Below, piece by piece: positions 27,845-36,824 of a DNA stretch of 64,000 nt (positions are counted from its first letter, which is position 1; every line of letters starts with the position of its first letter). Where the stretch lies: the NCBI GenBank assembly GCA_041749255.1, contig JBGTBR010000081.1:70851-134850 (forward strand), read 5' to 3'. The translations under genes were made by a program, and so were the position numbers. The notes below the pieces were generated by a model, which worked only from the letters and a program-made list of their open reading frames with translations, was not told the DNA's origin and did not search any database. The stretch is from JABDLO01 sp041749255 (GTDB lineage Bacteria; Bacteroidota; Bacteroidia; Chitinophagales; Saprospiraceae).

Positions 27845-28372
27845 TTAGAGTATTTTACAATTTGGATTGATTAAATTTTTCATTTCCCATCCAACCAATA
27901 TTCCTTTATGCGAATCATAACATTCAAACCAACCATCATGGTTTTCCGGAAAAGCGTCAGTAGCCTGAAGAATATACTGGTTTGCCAGGTATTTCACTAT
28001 TTTTATTTGGGAAGGTACAGAAATATCTATTACAAGTAAATGCAAACCATTATCGGCATAAAGTGTATTTTCAGACAGGGTAAATTCCTTATTACCCGGA
28101 ATATTCCAAAAAAAATGAGCAGTTGGATTTGCAGGGTTGGTATTGTCGATAACATGGATACCCTTATTTATTTCATTGATAAATATGAATGACCCACTTA
28201 TAACTAATTTTCCAAGATCTTTGAATGGCTTGGGTGACAGAGTTTGAATCTCAGAAAAATCATCATATGCCATGTAGATTGGAGTCATACCCATGACTTC
28301 CAGATCTTCTTTCTTGCAGGAAGAAAAAAATACAACCCAAATTATTAAGACATACAACGAACACAGTTTCAT
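27845..28372 (-). CDS. LVIVD-type lipoprotein (shorter paralogue)
   Basis: A 175-aa lipoprotein (lipobox FFSSC, Cys19). LVIVD-like units include FIFINEINKGIHVIDNTNPANP and LYADNGLHLLVIDISVPSQI. The protein ends with the pattern GWFECYDSHKGILVGWEMKNLINPNC, which I recall at the end of many Bacteroidota LVIVD lipoproteins. First gene of the three-gene operon. Being only about two repeats long, it cannot form a full propeller alone. It may pair with the next gene product. Confidence 0.75.
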   Translation of the reverse strand: MKLCSLYVLIIWVVFFSSCKKEDLEVMGMTPIYMAYDDFSEIQTLSPKPFKDLGKLVISGSFIFINEINKGIHVIDNTNPANPTAHFFWNIPGNKEFTLSENTLYADNGLHLLVIDISVPSQIKIVKYLANQYILQATDAFPENHDGWFECYDSHKGILVGWEMKNLINPNCKIL

Positions 28373-28495
28373 AGGCTCGTATTTAAATGGATAACGACAA
28401 GAATGTTACAATGCTGCGTTGTAGCCTGATATTGGATAAAAAAAAAGGTATGGAAAATCAATCCGTGTCTTTACATTGGCAGATTTAACAAGGTA

Positions 28496-28741
28496 TTATA
28501 AAGTCTGGGTGACAAGAAGGGATACTTCATTTCTAAGGACTTCTATAAATCCTCCATTCACTGTAAAAACTACCTTTTGTCCTGACTCTTCCGTAATATG
28601 TATTTCACCTGATTGCAATGATGAGACCAATGGAGCATGACCTTTTAATATTTCGAACTGGCCATTTGTACCCGGCACTTTAACCGAGTAAGCTTTTCCG
28701 CTGTATAATTCCTTTTCAGGCGTCAATATGATGATATTCAC
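28496..28741 (-). CDS. atpC: ATP synthase F1 subunit epsilon (short form)
   Basis: The 81-aa protein has the epsilon beta-sandwich (MNIIILTPEKELYSGKAYSVKVPGTNGQFEILKGHAPLVSSLQ, then VVFTVNGGFIEVLRNEVSLLV). The C-terminal two-helix inhibitory domain is absent, as is usual in Bacteroidota. It forms the central stalk with gamma. It lies 28 nt after atpD and shares its promoter. Confidence 0.95.
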   Translation of the reverse strand: MNIIILTPEKELYSGKAYSVKVPGTNGQFEILKGHAPLVSSLQSGEIHITEESGQKVVFTVNGGFIEVLRNEVSLLVTQTL

Positions 28742-28769
28742 AATGATCAGTTATAAAATGAAATAATGA

Positions 28770-30284
28770 TTATCTGGATTCAGCGAGCATTTTCTCTCCA
28801 GCCTTAATGACTTCTTCAATATTGCCTTTCAGGTTGAATGCTGCTTCGGGATATCTATCCATTTCGCCATCGAGAATCATTTTAAATCCCTTGATGGTGT
28901 CTTCGATGGGAACCAATACACCTGGTGTTCCCGTAAACTGCTCAGCTACGTGAAAAGGTTGAGATAAAAATCTTTGTACTCTTCTGGCTCTGCTTACTAC
29001 CAGTTTATCTTCATCACTGAGTTCTTCCAATCCCAAAATGGCTATAATGTCCTGAAGTTCACTGTATCGCTGGAGAATATTCTTAACCCTTTCAGCGGTA
29101 TCGTAGTGATCCTGACCAATAATAGCCGGATCGAGAATTCTGGATGTTGAATCCAGGGGATCCACCGCAGGGTAGATACCCAATGAAGCAATTTTTCTGC
29201 TGAGTACAGTGGTCGCATCCAGGTGAGCAAAAGTGGTAGCAGGAGCCGGGTCAGTTAAGTCATCAGCCGGAACATACACTGCTTGAACGGATGTAATAGA
29301 ACCCCTTTTTGTCGAAGTGATTCTTTCTTGCATAATACCCATTTCAGTTGCGAGTGTAGGTTGATACCCCACTGCTGAAGGCATACGACCCAAAAGGGCA
29401 GACACTTCAGAACCGGCTTGAGTGAAACGAAATATATTATCAATAAAAAAGAGAATATCCCTTCCTCCATTTGGATCGTTGAGGTCGCCATCGCGATAAT
29501 ATTCAGCTATGGTAAGTCCTGATAAAGCAACCCTCGCTCTGGCTCCGGGAGGTTCATTCATTTGACCAAATACAAGCGTGCCCTGGGATTCAGCAAGGGC
29601 TTTCTTGTCTACTTTAGAAAGATCCCAACCACCTTTATGCATGTCTTCCTCAAATTCCTTTCCGTAACGGATTACTTTTGATTCTATCATCTCTCTGAGA
29701 AGATCATTCCCTTCCCGGGTTCTTTCACCGACCCCTGCAAATACAGAAATACCTTCATATCCTTTGGCAATGTTGTTGATCAATTCCATGATCAAAACAG
29801 TCTTGCCAACTCCTGCTCCACCAAAAAGACCGATTTTTCCACCTTTTGAATAAGGCTCAATCAGATCAATCACTTTAATACCTGTGTAAAGTACTTCATT
29901 CTCTGTGGAAAGGTCTTCGTACCTTGGTGGTTTTCTGTGAATGGGATAAGCATTTTGACCAATCTCTATTTCGCCAATACCATCTATAGCTTCACCCACA
30001 ACATTAAGGAGTCTGCCTTTGATGATTTCTCCTACTGGCATAGTAATAGGTTTTCCAGTATCTACTACTTCTGCTCCCCTTGTGAGTCCGTCAGTCGAAT
30101 CCATGGCAATCGTCCTGACACTATCTTCACCGAGATGCTGCTGGACTTCTAAAACGATTTTTTGACCGTTTTCTTTTATAACATAAAGTGAGTTATATAT
30201 TTCTGGGAGTATAGCTCCTTCAGCTTCAAAACTTACGTCCACCACCGGACCAATTACTTGTTTGACTTGACCTTTATTAGACAT
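28770..30284 (-). CDS. atpD: ATP synthase F1 subunit beta
   Basis: The ATG at 30284 (MSNKGQVKQVIGPVVDVSF) is preferred over a start nine codons upstream. The 504-aa catalytic beta subunit has the P-loop GGAGVGKT, GERTREGNDL, the Walker B-like DILFFIDNIFRFTQAGSEVSALLGRMPSAVGYQPTL and DDLTDPAPATTFAHLD. It hydrolyses or makes ATP in the F1 head. Only atpC follows; alpha, gamma, delta and the Fo genes are not adjacent, a split layout seen in many Bacteroidota. Confidence 0.98.
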   Translation of the reverse strand: MSNKGQVKQVIGPVVDVSFEAEGAILPEIYNSLYVIKENGQKIVLEVQQHLGEDSVRTIAMDSTDGLTRGAEVVDTGKPITMPVGEIIKGRLLNVVGEAIDGIGEIEIGQNAYPIHRKPPRYEDLSTENEVLYTGIKVIDLIEPYSKGGKIGLFGGAGVGKTVLIMELINNIAKGYEGISVFAGVGERTREGNDLLREMIESKVIRYGKEFEEDMHKGGWDLSKVDKKALAESQGTLVFGQMNEPPGARARVALSGLTIAEYYRDGDLNDPNGGRDILFFIDNIFRFTQAGSEVSALLGRMPSAVGYQPTLATEMGIMQERITSTKRGSITSVQAVYVPADDLTDPAPATTFAHLDATTVLSRKIASLGIYPAVDPLDSTSRILDPAIIGQDHYDTAERVKNILQRYSELQDIIAILGLEELSDEDKLVVSRARRVQRFLSQPFHVAEQFTGTPGVLVPIEDTIKGFKMILDGEMDRYPEAAFNLKGNIEEVIKAGEKMLAESR

Positions 30285-30333
30285 GTATTTTACTTTTATA
30301 TAGTTCCACAAATGGGGTTTTTGAAATTTGGTG

Positions 30334-30364
30334 CAAAGGTATATTTTATTTATAGTATTACAAA
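30334..30364 (-). promoter_or_regulatory. Bacteroidota-type promoter of atpDC
   Basis: On the minus strand, TTTG (30364-30361), exactly 19 nt, then TACCTTTG (30341-30334). This is a perfect match to the TTTG-N19-TAnnTTTG consensus, 50 nt upstream of the atpD ATG. Confidence 0.85.
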
Positions 30365-30421
30365 TGCTTAATGATTGATTTCTTAGGGAATGACCACAAT
30401 AAATGGGTATTTATTATACTA

Positions 30422-31156
30422 CTAAATCACTTCGACAAAAAAATTGTTATAGCCTTCCCTTTGATGTAGCTTTAATTTTTGCATATTGAGTAGTTCAAGC
30501 ATAGCGAGAAAGGTTACTATGGCGTGAACCCTGTTTTCCAGTTTCTCGAAAAGTTTCGAAAACTCCAATTTACCTTTATTTCTCAGACGTTGTAAAACGT
30601 ATTGTGATTGGGCTTCGATGGTGTATGGGTATTTAAATATTTCCTGAGATAAAATTCGTTGACGGTCTTCATGTTTTTGAAGCAAACTATGAAAAGAGTT
30701 CATGAGTTTAAAGAGATTAATAGACTCCAACTCAACATCGAGCAGAGCATTTTTGGCAATCTCTTTCAATTGGGTAGAATGCCATGGTCTGTCAAATTTC
30801 ATTGAACGCTCTTCTTCCAAAAGCTTCATATCATCGATGATATCTTTATATTGTTTATACTCAAGAAGTCTTTTGGTTAATTCATCCCTGGGGTCTATTT
30901 CCTGACCATCATCATTTAACTCTTTTCTCGGCAATAGAATCTTTGATTTGATTTTCATGAGTGTGGCTGCCATCAAAATAAACTCACTGGCTATATCTAT
31001 GTTGAGGGATTCAAGCTGGCGGATATATGACAAAAAATCATCGGTAATTTTGGAAATTGGGATATCATAAATATCCAATTCATCTCTTTCAATAAAAAAA
31101 AGTAAAAGATCAAATGGTCCTTCAAATTGATTGATTTTAATTTTATATCCTTCCAT
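30422..31156 (-). CDS. scpA: Segregation and condensation protein A
   Basis: The 244-aa kleisin begins with the family signature YKIKINQFEGPFDLLLFFIERDELDIYDIPISKITDDFLSYI, then FILMAATLMKIKSKILLPR. A winged-helix C-terminus follows (AIVTFLAMLELLNMQKLKLHQREGYNNF). ScpA bridges the SMC heads with ScpB to compact and segregate chromosomes. scpB and smc are not in the window. It ends 58 nt upstream of the atpDC promoter on the same strand. Confidence 0.95.
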   Translation of the reverse strand: MEGYKIKINQFEGPFDLLLFFIERDELDIYDIPISKITDDFLSYIRQLESLNIDIASEFILMAATLMKIKSKILLPRKELNDDGQEIDPRDELTKRLLEYKQYKDIIDDMKLLEEERSMKFDRPWHSTQLKEIAKNALLDVELESINLFKLMNSFHSLLQKHEDRQRILSQEIFKYPYTIEAQSQYVLQRLRNKGKLEFSKLFEKLENRVHAIVTFLAMLELLNMQKLKLHQREGYNNFFVEVI

Positions 31157-31382
31157 GGTGTAAATATAAATAATCCTGAATTACAAAATGATATCTAAAA
31201 AGTACACTGATAGAACATCCAACTTTACAGATCAAAGCCGGTATATTTTCTTTTTGACTTTTCGAACAATTCGTATATGTATGCTGCTTATAATATAAGT
31301 AGCTTTAATTTTATTATCAAAATTCCGGTTGTTAAATTTTAACTGGATTAATCGTTTCGGGCTATAAACCCGTTTTTGATGT

Positions 31383-31880
31383 ATGGAAAATAATTTTTCT
31401 AAAAATCTCAGGCATTTGCGCAAACTGAATAAGTGGAGCCAGGAAGAACTGGGTGACAGGCTTGATATAAAAAGGAGTAGTATAGCGGCCTATGAATGCA
31501 AGAATGTAGAGCCCAGATTAGAGTTACTTGTACGTATATCCCATCTATTTCGCGTATCCATTTCCGATCTGGTTCAAATGGATTTGTCAGAAGATTCATA
31601 CCCCCTATACGAAAGCGAAACAGCAGAACAAAATGGAGTGAGTGATGATAATGTCATCGATATCATTACTAAGAAATGTGAAGAAATAAAAGCCCTACAC
31701 GATGGATTTAGAACGTATTACCAAATCAGAAGAAAGAATACCAGTGATTCACAACCTGAACTGATGCGGCTAATGATGGATATTGATACTTTTAGTATGT
31801 TAATGGATCAACTCCTTGAATACAATGAGCAATTGATTGATATCACCCGTGCAATCGGAGAAGAACATCAAATAAAGTAA
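31383..31880 (+). CDS. XRE-family transcriptional regulator
   Basis: The 165-aa protein has an N-terminal Cro/CI helix-turn-helix (NLRHLRKLNKWSQEELGDRLDIKRSSIAAYECKNVEPRLELLVRISHLF, residues 8-57). A helical C-terminal part follows, probably for dimerisation. It starts divergently from scpA and is followed 79 nt later by an ECF sigma factor gene. Its targets are unknown; the two inverted repeats just downstream are candidate sites. Confidence 0.88.
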   Translation: MENNFSKNLRHLRKLNKWSQEELGDRLDIKRSSIAAYECKNVEPRLELLVRISHLFRVSISDLVQMDLSEDSYPLYESETAEQNGVSDDNVIDIITKKCEEIKALHDGFRTYYQIRRKNTSDSQPELMRLMMDIDTFSMLMDQLLEYNEQLIDITRAIGEEHQIK

Positions 31881-31892
31881 AAAATTCACAAG

Positions 31893-31946
31893 GAATGTGA
31901 ACTAAATTAACATTCTGGTCGTTATATGTAGTATTATATTATAACG
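31893..31946 (+). promoter_or_regulatory. Two inverted repeats upstream of the ECF sigma gene
   Basis: GAATGT (31893-31898) with ACATTC (31910-31915), then CGTTATA (31920-31926) with TATAACG (31940-31946), fill the space before the sigma-factor start. They could be operators for the neighbouring XRE regulator. In AT-rich DNA such repeats also arise by chance. Confidence 0.3.
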
Positions 31947-31959
31947 ATAAAATAAATAT

Positions 31960-32466
31960 ATGTCCTCATTTGAGTTCTCTGCAGCTTTCCAACAACATTA
32001 TCCCTCGTTTTATTCATTTGCTTTAAGTCTTACCAGAAATGCATCAGATGCAGAAGATCTGGTTCAGGAATCCGCTTATAAAGCTTACCGCTATATAGAT
32101 TCATTTAAGGTGGGTACTAACTTTAAAAGTTGGGTCAACACCATTTTAAAAAATACTTTCATTAATAAATACCATTCCCGCAAAAGAAGAAATGTAGTAG
32201 ATGCTCCTATTGAAGATGTATCCAAAATGGGAGGAATCATTGACCAGTCTATTTCAAACCTGGCGATCAGCAATATCCAAATGGAAGAAATTCACGAAAT
32301 CATCGAGAATTTAGACGAAAAATTCAAAACCCCATTTCTTATGTACTATAGCGGATATCAATACGATGAAATAGCTGAAATCCTTGACATTCCTCTCGGA
32401 ACAGTGAAATCCAGAATTTTTTATGCCAGAAAAGACCTGAGAAAAAATCTTCACTTTGCACAGTAA
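31960..32466 (+). CDS. ECF-type RNA polymerase sigma factor
   Basis: The 168-aa protein shows sigma region 2 (YPSFYSFALSLTRNASDAEDLVQESAYKAYRYIDSFKVGTNFKSWVNTILKNTFINKYHSRKRR) and region 4 (LDEKFKTPFLMYYSGYQYDEIAEILDIPLGTVKSRIFYARKDLRKNL), with no region 3, which defines the ECF group. No anti-sigma factor gene follows; the next gene, dps, is on the other strand. The regulon is unknown, but general-stress ECFs of this length occur widely in Bacteroidota. Confidence 0.93.
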   Translation: MSSFEFSAAFQQHYPSFYSFALSLTRNASDAEDLVQESAYKAYRYIDSFKVGTNFKSWVNTILKNTFINKYHSRKRRNVVDAPIEDVSKMGGIIDQSISNLAISNIQMEEIHEIIENLDEKFKTPFLMYYSGYQYDEIAEILDIPLGTVKSRIFYARKDLRKNLHFAQ

Positions 32467-32540
32467 ATGCAAAAGATTGAAATTTTTCCGCTTTACACAG
32501 TCTTAGGGAACTGCAATCGAACTAAGTATAAAATATAAAT

Positions 32541-32573
32541 AAAAAAGGTGATGGTTTTACCCTCACCTTTTTA
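32541..32573. terminator. Bidirectional terminator between the sigma gene and dps
   Basis: AAAAAGGTGA and TCACCTTTTT form a 10-bp stem around an 11-nt loop, with A and T runs on either side. It serves both convergent genes. Confidence 0.85.
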
Positions 32574-32598
32574 GTTTGTTGATTTTAAGTTAAACTTT

Positions 32599-33084
32599 TT
32601 AAACAGCCACTGGATGTTCTTTTTTACTTCTCCAGGCATCGAGCATCCAACTATTTTTTTCAATCTCGGAAAGAAATCCTGCTGCCATGTCAACAGTACC
32701 TTCATCGCCTGATTCCCCAGCTGCTTCTATAATTTTTCGCAGACCTTGTATCAGGATTTTATGATTACGTAACACGACATCAACCATTTCTTCTGATTCT
32801 TTCACTTCTGACTCTTTTATATTTGCCATTTCAAGATACTCTTTTAATGTACTTACAGGTGAAAACCTTAGAGTCAATATTCGTTCAGCTATAACATCAA
32901 TATTCACTTTAGCACTATTGTAAAGGGATTCGAATTTTTCATGCAGGTCAAAAAAGTCTTTACCTGTAACATTCCAATGAAAGTTTCTGAGGTTTTGATA
33001 GTAGATGTGATAATCTGCTAAAAGCTGATTCAGATGTCTGGATGTATTGCTTAATTGTTCTCTTGAATATCCTAAATAGTTCAT
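32599..33084 (-). CDS. dps: Dps-family DNA-binding/ferritin-like protein
   Basis: The 161-aa protein has the inter-subunit ferroxidase ligands at Dps spacing: His36 in NFHWNVTG, His48, Asp63 and Glu67 (NIDVIAER). Dodecameric Dps stores iron using hydrogen peroxide and protects DNA in stress. The N-terminal tail is short and barely basic, so DNA binding is uncertain while ferroxidase function looks intact. It converges on the ECF sigma gene. Confidence 0.95.
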   Translation of the reverse strand: MNYLGYSREQLSNTSRHLNQLLADYHIYYQNLRNFHWNVTGKDFFDLHEKFESLYNSAKVNIDVIAERILTLRFSPVSTLKEYLEMANIKESEVKESEEMVDVVLRNHKILIQGLRKIIEAAGESGDEGTVDMAAGFLSEIEKNSWMLDAWRSKKEHPVAV

Positions 33085-33218
33085 GGTATCTTTTATGTTT
33101 AATGAATGTTATTTACAAGTTTAATACCTAATAATGGTCAAAATTGTTCATAGTTGAAACAATAATACTTATACAATGATTGTAAAGAGTTGTGTGCTAT
33201 AGATCTATCAGTGTTTTG

Positions 33219-33250
33219 TTAACACAAACCTGGAATATGTTGTAGCTTTG
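33219..33250 (+). promoter_or_regulatory. Probable promoter of the ABC exporter gene
   Basis: A good -7 box, TAGCTTTG (33243-33250), lies 21 nt before the ATG. The -33 at 20-nt spacing is TTAA (33219-33222), a weak match; a better TTTG lies 24 nt upstream. Confidence 0.45.
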
Positions 33251-33271
33251 TTTTTTTTAGAATGAAATCTT

Positions 33272-35074
33272 ATGGTCAGGATGTCCAATCAATCAGGAGA
33301 AAAAGCAAAAATCAATAAAAAAGGGCTCAGAGAAGCTGTTTCTATTTTCAGGTATATAAGACCTTATATAGCCTACTTTATACTTGGGATGGTATTTTTG
33401 GTTGTGGGAAGTCTCATCTTTCTTGCATTGATGCAATTACCCGGAGAAATGGTAAATAAGGCTACAGGTCAAAAAACCAGATGGGATCTGGAAGTCAGTG
33501 ATTATGGAATTGTTTTTTTTGTGGTATTACTGGTTCAGGGTCTCCTTTCCTATCTGAGGACGATATTTTTTGCTATCGTGTCAGAAAAGGGAATGGCAGA
33601 TTTAAGAAAAGACTTATATGGCAAGATCATATCGCAGGAGCTTACATTTTTTGAAGAGAGGAGGGTAGGGGAATTGACGAGTAGGATTACAGCAGATGTT
33701 GAACAGTTGCAAAGTGCTTTTTCAGTGACTTTGGCAGAGTTTTTACGACAGGTCGTGATTTTAATAGGGGGTATTTTGTTCATTGCCATTTTGACTCCCA
33801 GTCTCTCTCTCATTATGCTGCTGACTTTCCCTGCTGTAGTCATTCTGGCTATGGTGTTTGGTAGATACATTCGCCGATTGTCAAAGAAAAGACAAGATGA
33901 ATTGGCCATAACCAGTACCATTGTTGAAGAAACTTTCCAGTCTTTTTCAGCAGTCAAGGCATTTGCCAATGAATGGTATGAAACGGTACGCTATGGGAAA
34001 GCAGTAGATAAAATAGTCAAAATCTCCCTAGTTTTTGCAAGAGTACGAGGGCTGTTTTTTATATTTATTATTACCTTTCTGTTTGGAGGTATATTCTTTA
34101 TACTTTGGAGAGGAGCCATTATGGTAATGAATGGAGAAATGGAGGCCGGGGATCTATTTACTTTTATAATTTATACAGGAATTCTTGGAGGAGCTATTGC
34201 CAGTTTCGGATCCCTTTATACCTCCCTGGCTCAAGCTGTAGGAGCGACAGAAAGAATACAGGAAATTCTTAGGAGAGATAGTGAAATCATCATAAGAGAA
34301 TATACGGGTCAACCTGAAAAGAGAATCAAAGGAGATATCGTTTTTAAAGATGTACATTTTACCTATCCTTCCAGGAAGGATGTGACCGTACTTAAAGGTG
34401 TAAATATTAAAGCGAACATCGGAGAGAAAATCGCTCTGGTCGGACATAGTGGAGCGGGAAAGTCGACTATTATTCAATTGCTAATGAGATTTTATCCTGT
34501 GCAAAGCGGTCTGATTTATGTAGATGGTAAAGAACTCAACACTTATGATTTGACAGAATACAGACGTAACATTGGGGTGGTACCTCAGGAGGTTATTCTC
34601 TTTGGAGGTACGATTAAAGAAAATATACTATATGGAAAACCAGATGCTACAGACGATGAGATACAGGATGCTGCCATCCGTTCCAATAGTCTTGATTTTA
34701 TTCAATCCTTTCCGGAGGGTATGGATACATTGGTTGGCGAAAGGGGAGTAAAATTGTCAGGGGGTCAGAGACAGAGGATAGCCATTGCCAGAGCCATATT
34801 AAAGGATCCTGCCATTCTGATTTTAGATGAGGCCACGTCTTCATTGGATGCTGAATCAGAAAAAGTGGTTCAGGAAGCTTTACATGAACTCATGAGAGGA
34901 CGTACATCTATCATAATCGCTCACAGGCTGTCTACCATTAAAAATGTGGATCGAATCTACGTAATTGATGATGGCAATATCATTGAGGAAGGCAGTCATG
35001 AGGAGTTATTTAATTCAGAAAACGGAGCCTATAGTCATTTTGCTAAACTCCAATTTGATACTCAGTCACAGTGA
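33272..35074 (+). CDS. ABC exporter, fused permease/ATPase (MsbA-like)
   Basis: The 600-aa half-transporter has about six N-terminal transmembrane helices (residues ~30-320). An ATPase domain follows: Walker A GHSGAGKST (391-399), signature LSGGQRQR (495-502), Walker B AILILDEATSSLDAES (about 514-529) and the switch His in IIIAHRLST. It works as a homodimer in the inner membrane. The MsbA/multidrug-type fold suggests export of lipid or hydrophobic compounds, but substrate cannot be read from the sequence. It lies between dps and envelope genes. Confidence 0.93.
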   Translation: MVRMSNQSGEKAKINKKGLREAVSIFRYIRPYIAYFILGMVFLVVGSLIFLALMQLPGEMVNKATGQKTRWDLEVSDYGIVFFVVLLVQGLLSYLRTIFFAIVSEKGMADLRKDLYGKIISQELTFFEERRVGELTSRITADVEQLQSAFSVTLAEFLRQVVILIGGILFIAILTPSLSLIMLLTFPAVVILAMVFGRYIRRLSKKRQDELAITSTIVEETFQSFSAVKAFANEWYETVRYGKAVDKIVKISLVFARVRGLFFIFIITFLFGGIFFILWRGAIMVMNGEMEAGDLFTFIIYTGILGGAIASFGSLYTSLAQAVGATERIQEILRRDSEIIIREYTGQPEKRIKGDIVFKDVHFTYPSRKDVTVLKGVNIKANIGEKIALVGHSGAGKSTIIQLLMRFYPVQSGLIYVDGKELNTYDLTEYRRNIGVVPQEVILFGGTIKENILYGKPDATDDEIQDAAIRSNSLDFIQSFPEGMDTLVGERGVKLSGGQRQRIAIARAILKDPAILILDEATSSLDAESEKVVQEALHELMRGRTSIIIAHRLSTIKNVDRIYVIDDGNIIEEGSHEELFNSENGAYSHFAKLQFDTQSQ

Positions 35075-35154
35075 AATTATTAATTTTGTACCCATTGGTG
35101 TAACAAAGCCATGTCTACTGAGGTTATGTATCGTATATAAAGTAAAATCAATGT

Positions 35155-35781
35155 ATGATGGTAAAGAAATACTTATTATTACTTTTTGCTTCTGTGGTTT
35201 GCTATGTAACGGTCTCATCACAAGTTGGATACGGATTTATTCTTAACAATGATCTGTATCAAAGGTATAATAATCCCAGTGATGGTATTGCAGGGAATTC
35301 TGCAGGAAGCTTCCTGTTGAATGTTGCTGTGGGGCCTAAAATATGGATAGGTGGAAATAATTTTTCCGTCTCAATAGAAACATCAGCCAATCTCGGTGTC
35401 CTCGGACTTGATGTAGATGACTATAAAGGGCTGGGCATGCTTTCTATCCCTGTGTTGGCACATCTTAACTTTGGAGGACTGAGTGCTATGGATCGGGAAG
35501 GAAAAATGGGATTTAGTATAGGAGGTGGAATCCAGTTTAACAGGACAGAATTATATTATATCACCTCTTCTAAAAAAGAAATGGGTGTGACCAGAAGTTT
35601 TTTCAGGACTATAGTGGGAGAATTTGGTTATGGTTTTGGAATGTCTGGTTTTACCATATACCCATTCGTACGTTTGGGTTATGAATTGGACGCTTCTGGA
35701 AATTCATTTAATTTTGGAATACGATATGGATTTAACCTTCCAAAACTAAAACAGATCTCTGACCCGGAGAGTGATCTGTAA
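35155..35781 (+). CDS. Small outer-membrane beta-barrel-like protein
   Basis: The 208-aa protein has a signal peptide (KKYLLLLFASVVCYVTVSSQ) and then eight or so amphipathic strands, such as FLLNVAVGPKIWIGGNNFSVSIETSANLG, KMGFSIGGGIQFNRTELYY and YPFVRLGYELDASGNSFNFGIRYGFNL. This looks like a small porin-like or OmpX-type barrel. The start could be either of the two adjacent Met codons. It precedes murB by 14 nt, and the two may be co-transcribed. Function unknown. Confidence 0.7.
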   Translation: MMVKKYLLLLFASVVCYVTVSSQVGYGFILNNDLYQRYNNPSDGIAGNSAGSFLLNVAVGPKIWIGGNNFSVSIETSANLGVLGLDVDDYKGLGMLSIPVLAHLNFGGLSAMDREGKMGFSIGGGIQFNRTELYYITSSKKEMGVTRSFFRTIVGEFGYGFGMSGFTIYPFVRLGYELDASGNSFNFGIRYGFNLPKLKQISDPESDL

Positions 35782-35795
35782 GAAAATCCCCGGAA

Positions 35796-36824
35796 TTGAA
35801 TTCACTAAAATCTTATAATACCTTTGGAGTTGATGTACAATGTGCACATCTTGAAGTAATCGAAAGTGAAAATCAACTCATAACTTTTTTGAAGGATCAC
35901 CCGGAGAAAGAGAAAAGGATCATTGGAGAAGGATCTAACTTATTGCTGGTACATGACCTGGATGAGGTAGTATTGATAAATAGGATCAAAGGCATATCGA
36001 TAATTGATGAAAATGACGACTTTGTAAAAGTAGAAGTGGGTGGAGGTGAAAACTGGCATCAATTTGTAATATGGGCTTTAGATCATAATCTGGGAGGCAT
36101 TGAAAACTTATCTCTTATACCCGGAACAGTAGGGGCTGCTCCAATCCAAAATATAGGGGCTTATGGCACTGAACAGGAAAGTGTTTTTGAATATCTTTTT
36201 GCAGTGGATATGAAGGATAGAACAAGGAGGGTGTTTTCAAAGGAAGATTGTCAATTCGGGTACAGAGATAGTATATTTAAGAGTACTTTTAAAGGTAGGT
36301 ATTTTATCACAAAAGTCGTTTATCGGTTATTAAAGCATCCCAAGATCAATACCAGCTATGGTGCCATCAGGGAAGTTTTAAAAGATTGGAGAGTATCAGA
36401 CCCTGACATCAATGATGTGAGCCGGGCTGTTATTTTTATAAGGCAATCAAAATTACCAGATCCAAAAATTATAGGAAACTCAGGGAGCTTTTTTAAAAAT
36501 CCAATCATATCAAGAATCCATCTTGAAAAATTGCTGCATTCTTTTCCCGAAATGCCATTTTATCCCATAGATAATGACCAGGTGAAAGTTCCGGCAGGGT
36601 GGCTCATCGAGAAGTGCGGATGGAAAGGAAAAAAAGTAGGTCACACTGGCACCTACAAGAACCAGGCATTGGTTATTGTTAATCATGGTGGTGCTACAGG
36701 GAGAGAGATATTGGCATTGTCAAGTACCATAAGAAAGTCTGTGCGGGATTCCTTCGATATCGATATACAACCTGAAGTTAATATCTGGCCTGAGATAGAA
36801 GAAGCAAGTTTGAGTTCTTACTAA
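35796..36824 (+). CDS. murB: UDP-N-acetylenolpyruvoylglucosamine reductase (TTG start)
   Basis: The start is TTG at 35796: the frame opens only after 35774, there is no ATG or GTG before the essential N-terminal SYNTFGVD motif, and the next Met is far inside. The 342-aa enzyme shows the FAD-binding GEGSNLLL (44-51), NLSLIPGTVGAAPIQNIGAYG, YRDSIFK, the catalytic-Ser region GNSGSFFKNP and AGWLIEKCGWKG. It reduces enolpyruvyl-UDP-GlcNAc to UDP-MurNAc with NADPH in peptidoglycan synthesis. Length fits the E. coli-type MurB. Its TAA overlaps the convergent stop of the MCE gene. Confidence 0.95.
   Translation: MNSLKSYNTFGVDVQCAHLEVIESENQLITFLKDHPEKEKRIIGEGSNLLLVHDLDEVVLINRIKGISIIDENDDFVKVEVGGGENWHQFVIWALDHNLGGIENLSLIPGTVGAAPIQNIGAYGTEQESVFEYLFAVDMKDRTRRVFSKEDCQFGYRDSIFKSTFKGRYFITKVVYRLLKHPKINTSYGAIREVLKDWRVSDPDINDVSRAVIFIRQSKLPDPKIIGNSGSFFKNPIISRIHLEKLLHSFPEMPFYPIDNDQVKVPAGWLIEKCGWKGKKVGHTGTYKNQALVIVNHGGATGREILALSSTIRKSVRDSFDIDIQPEVNIWPEIEEASLSSY

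Noticed and set aside
28403..28419. TACAATGCTGCGTTGTA upstream of the LVIVD operon as a second Fur-type box
   Set aside because: Only the outer five bases are symmetric (5-7-5), the spacing differs from the 7-1-7 box at 22510, and the half-site sequence differs; probably chance.
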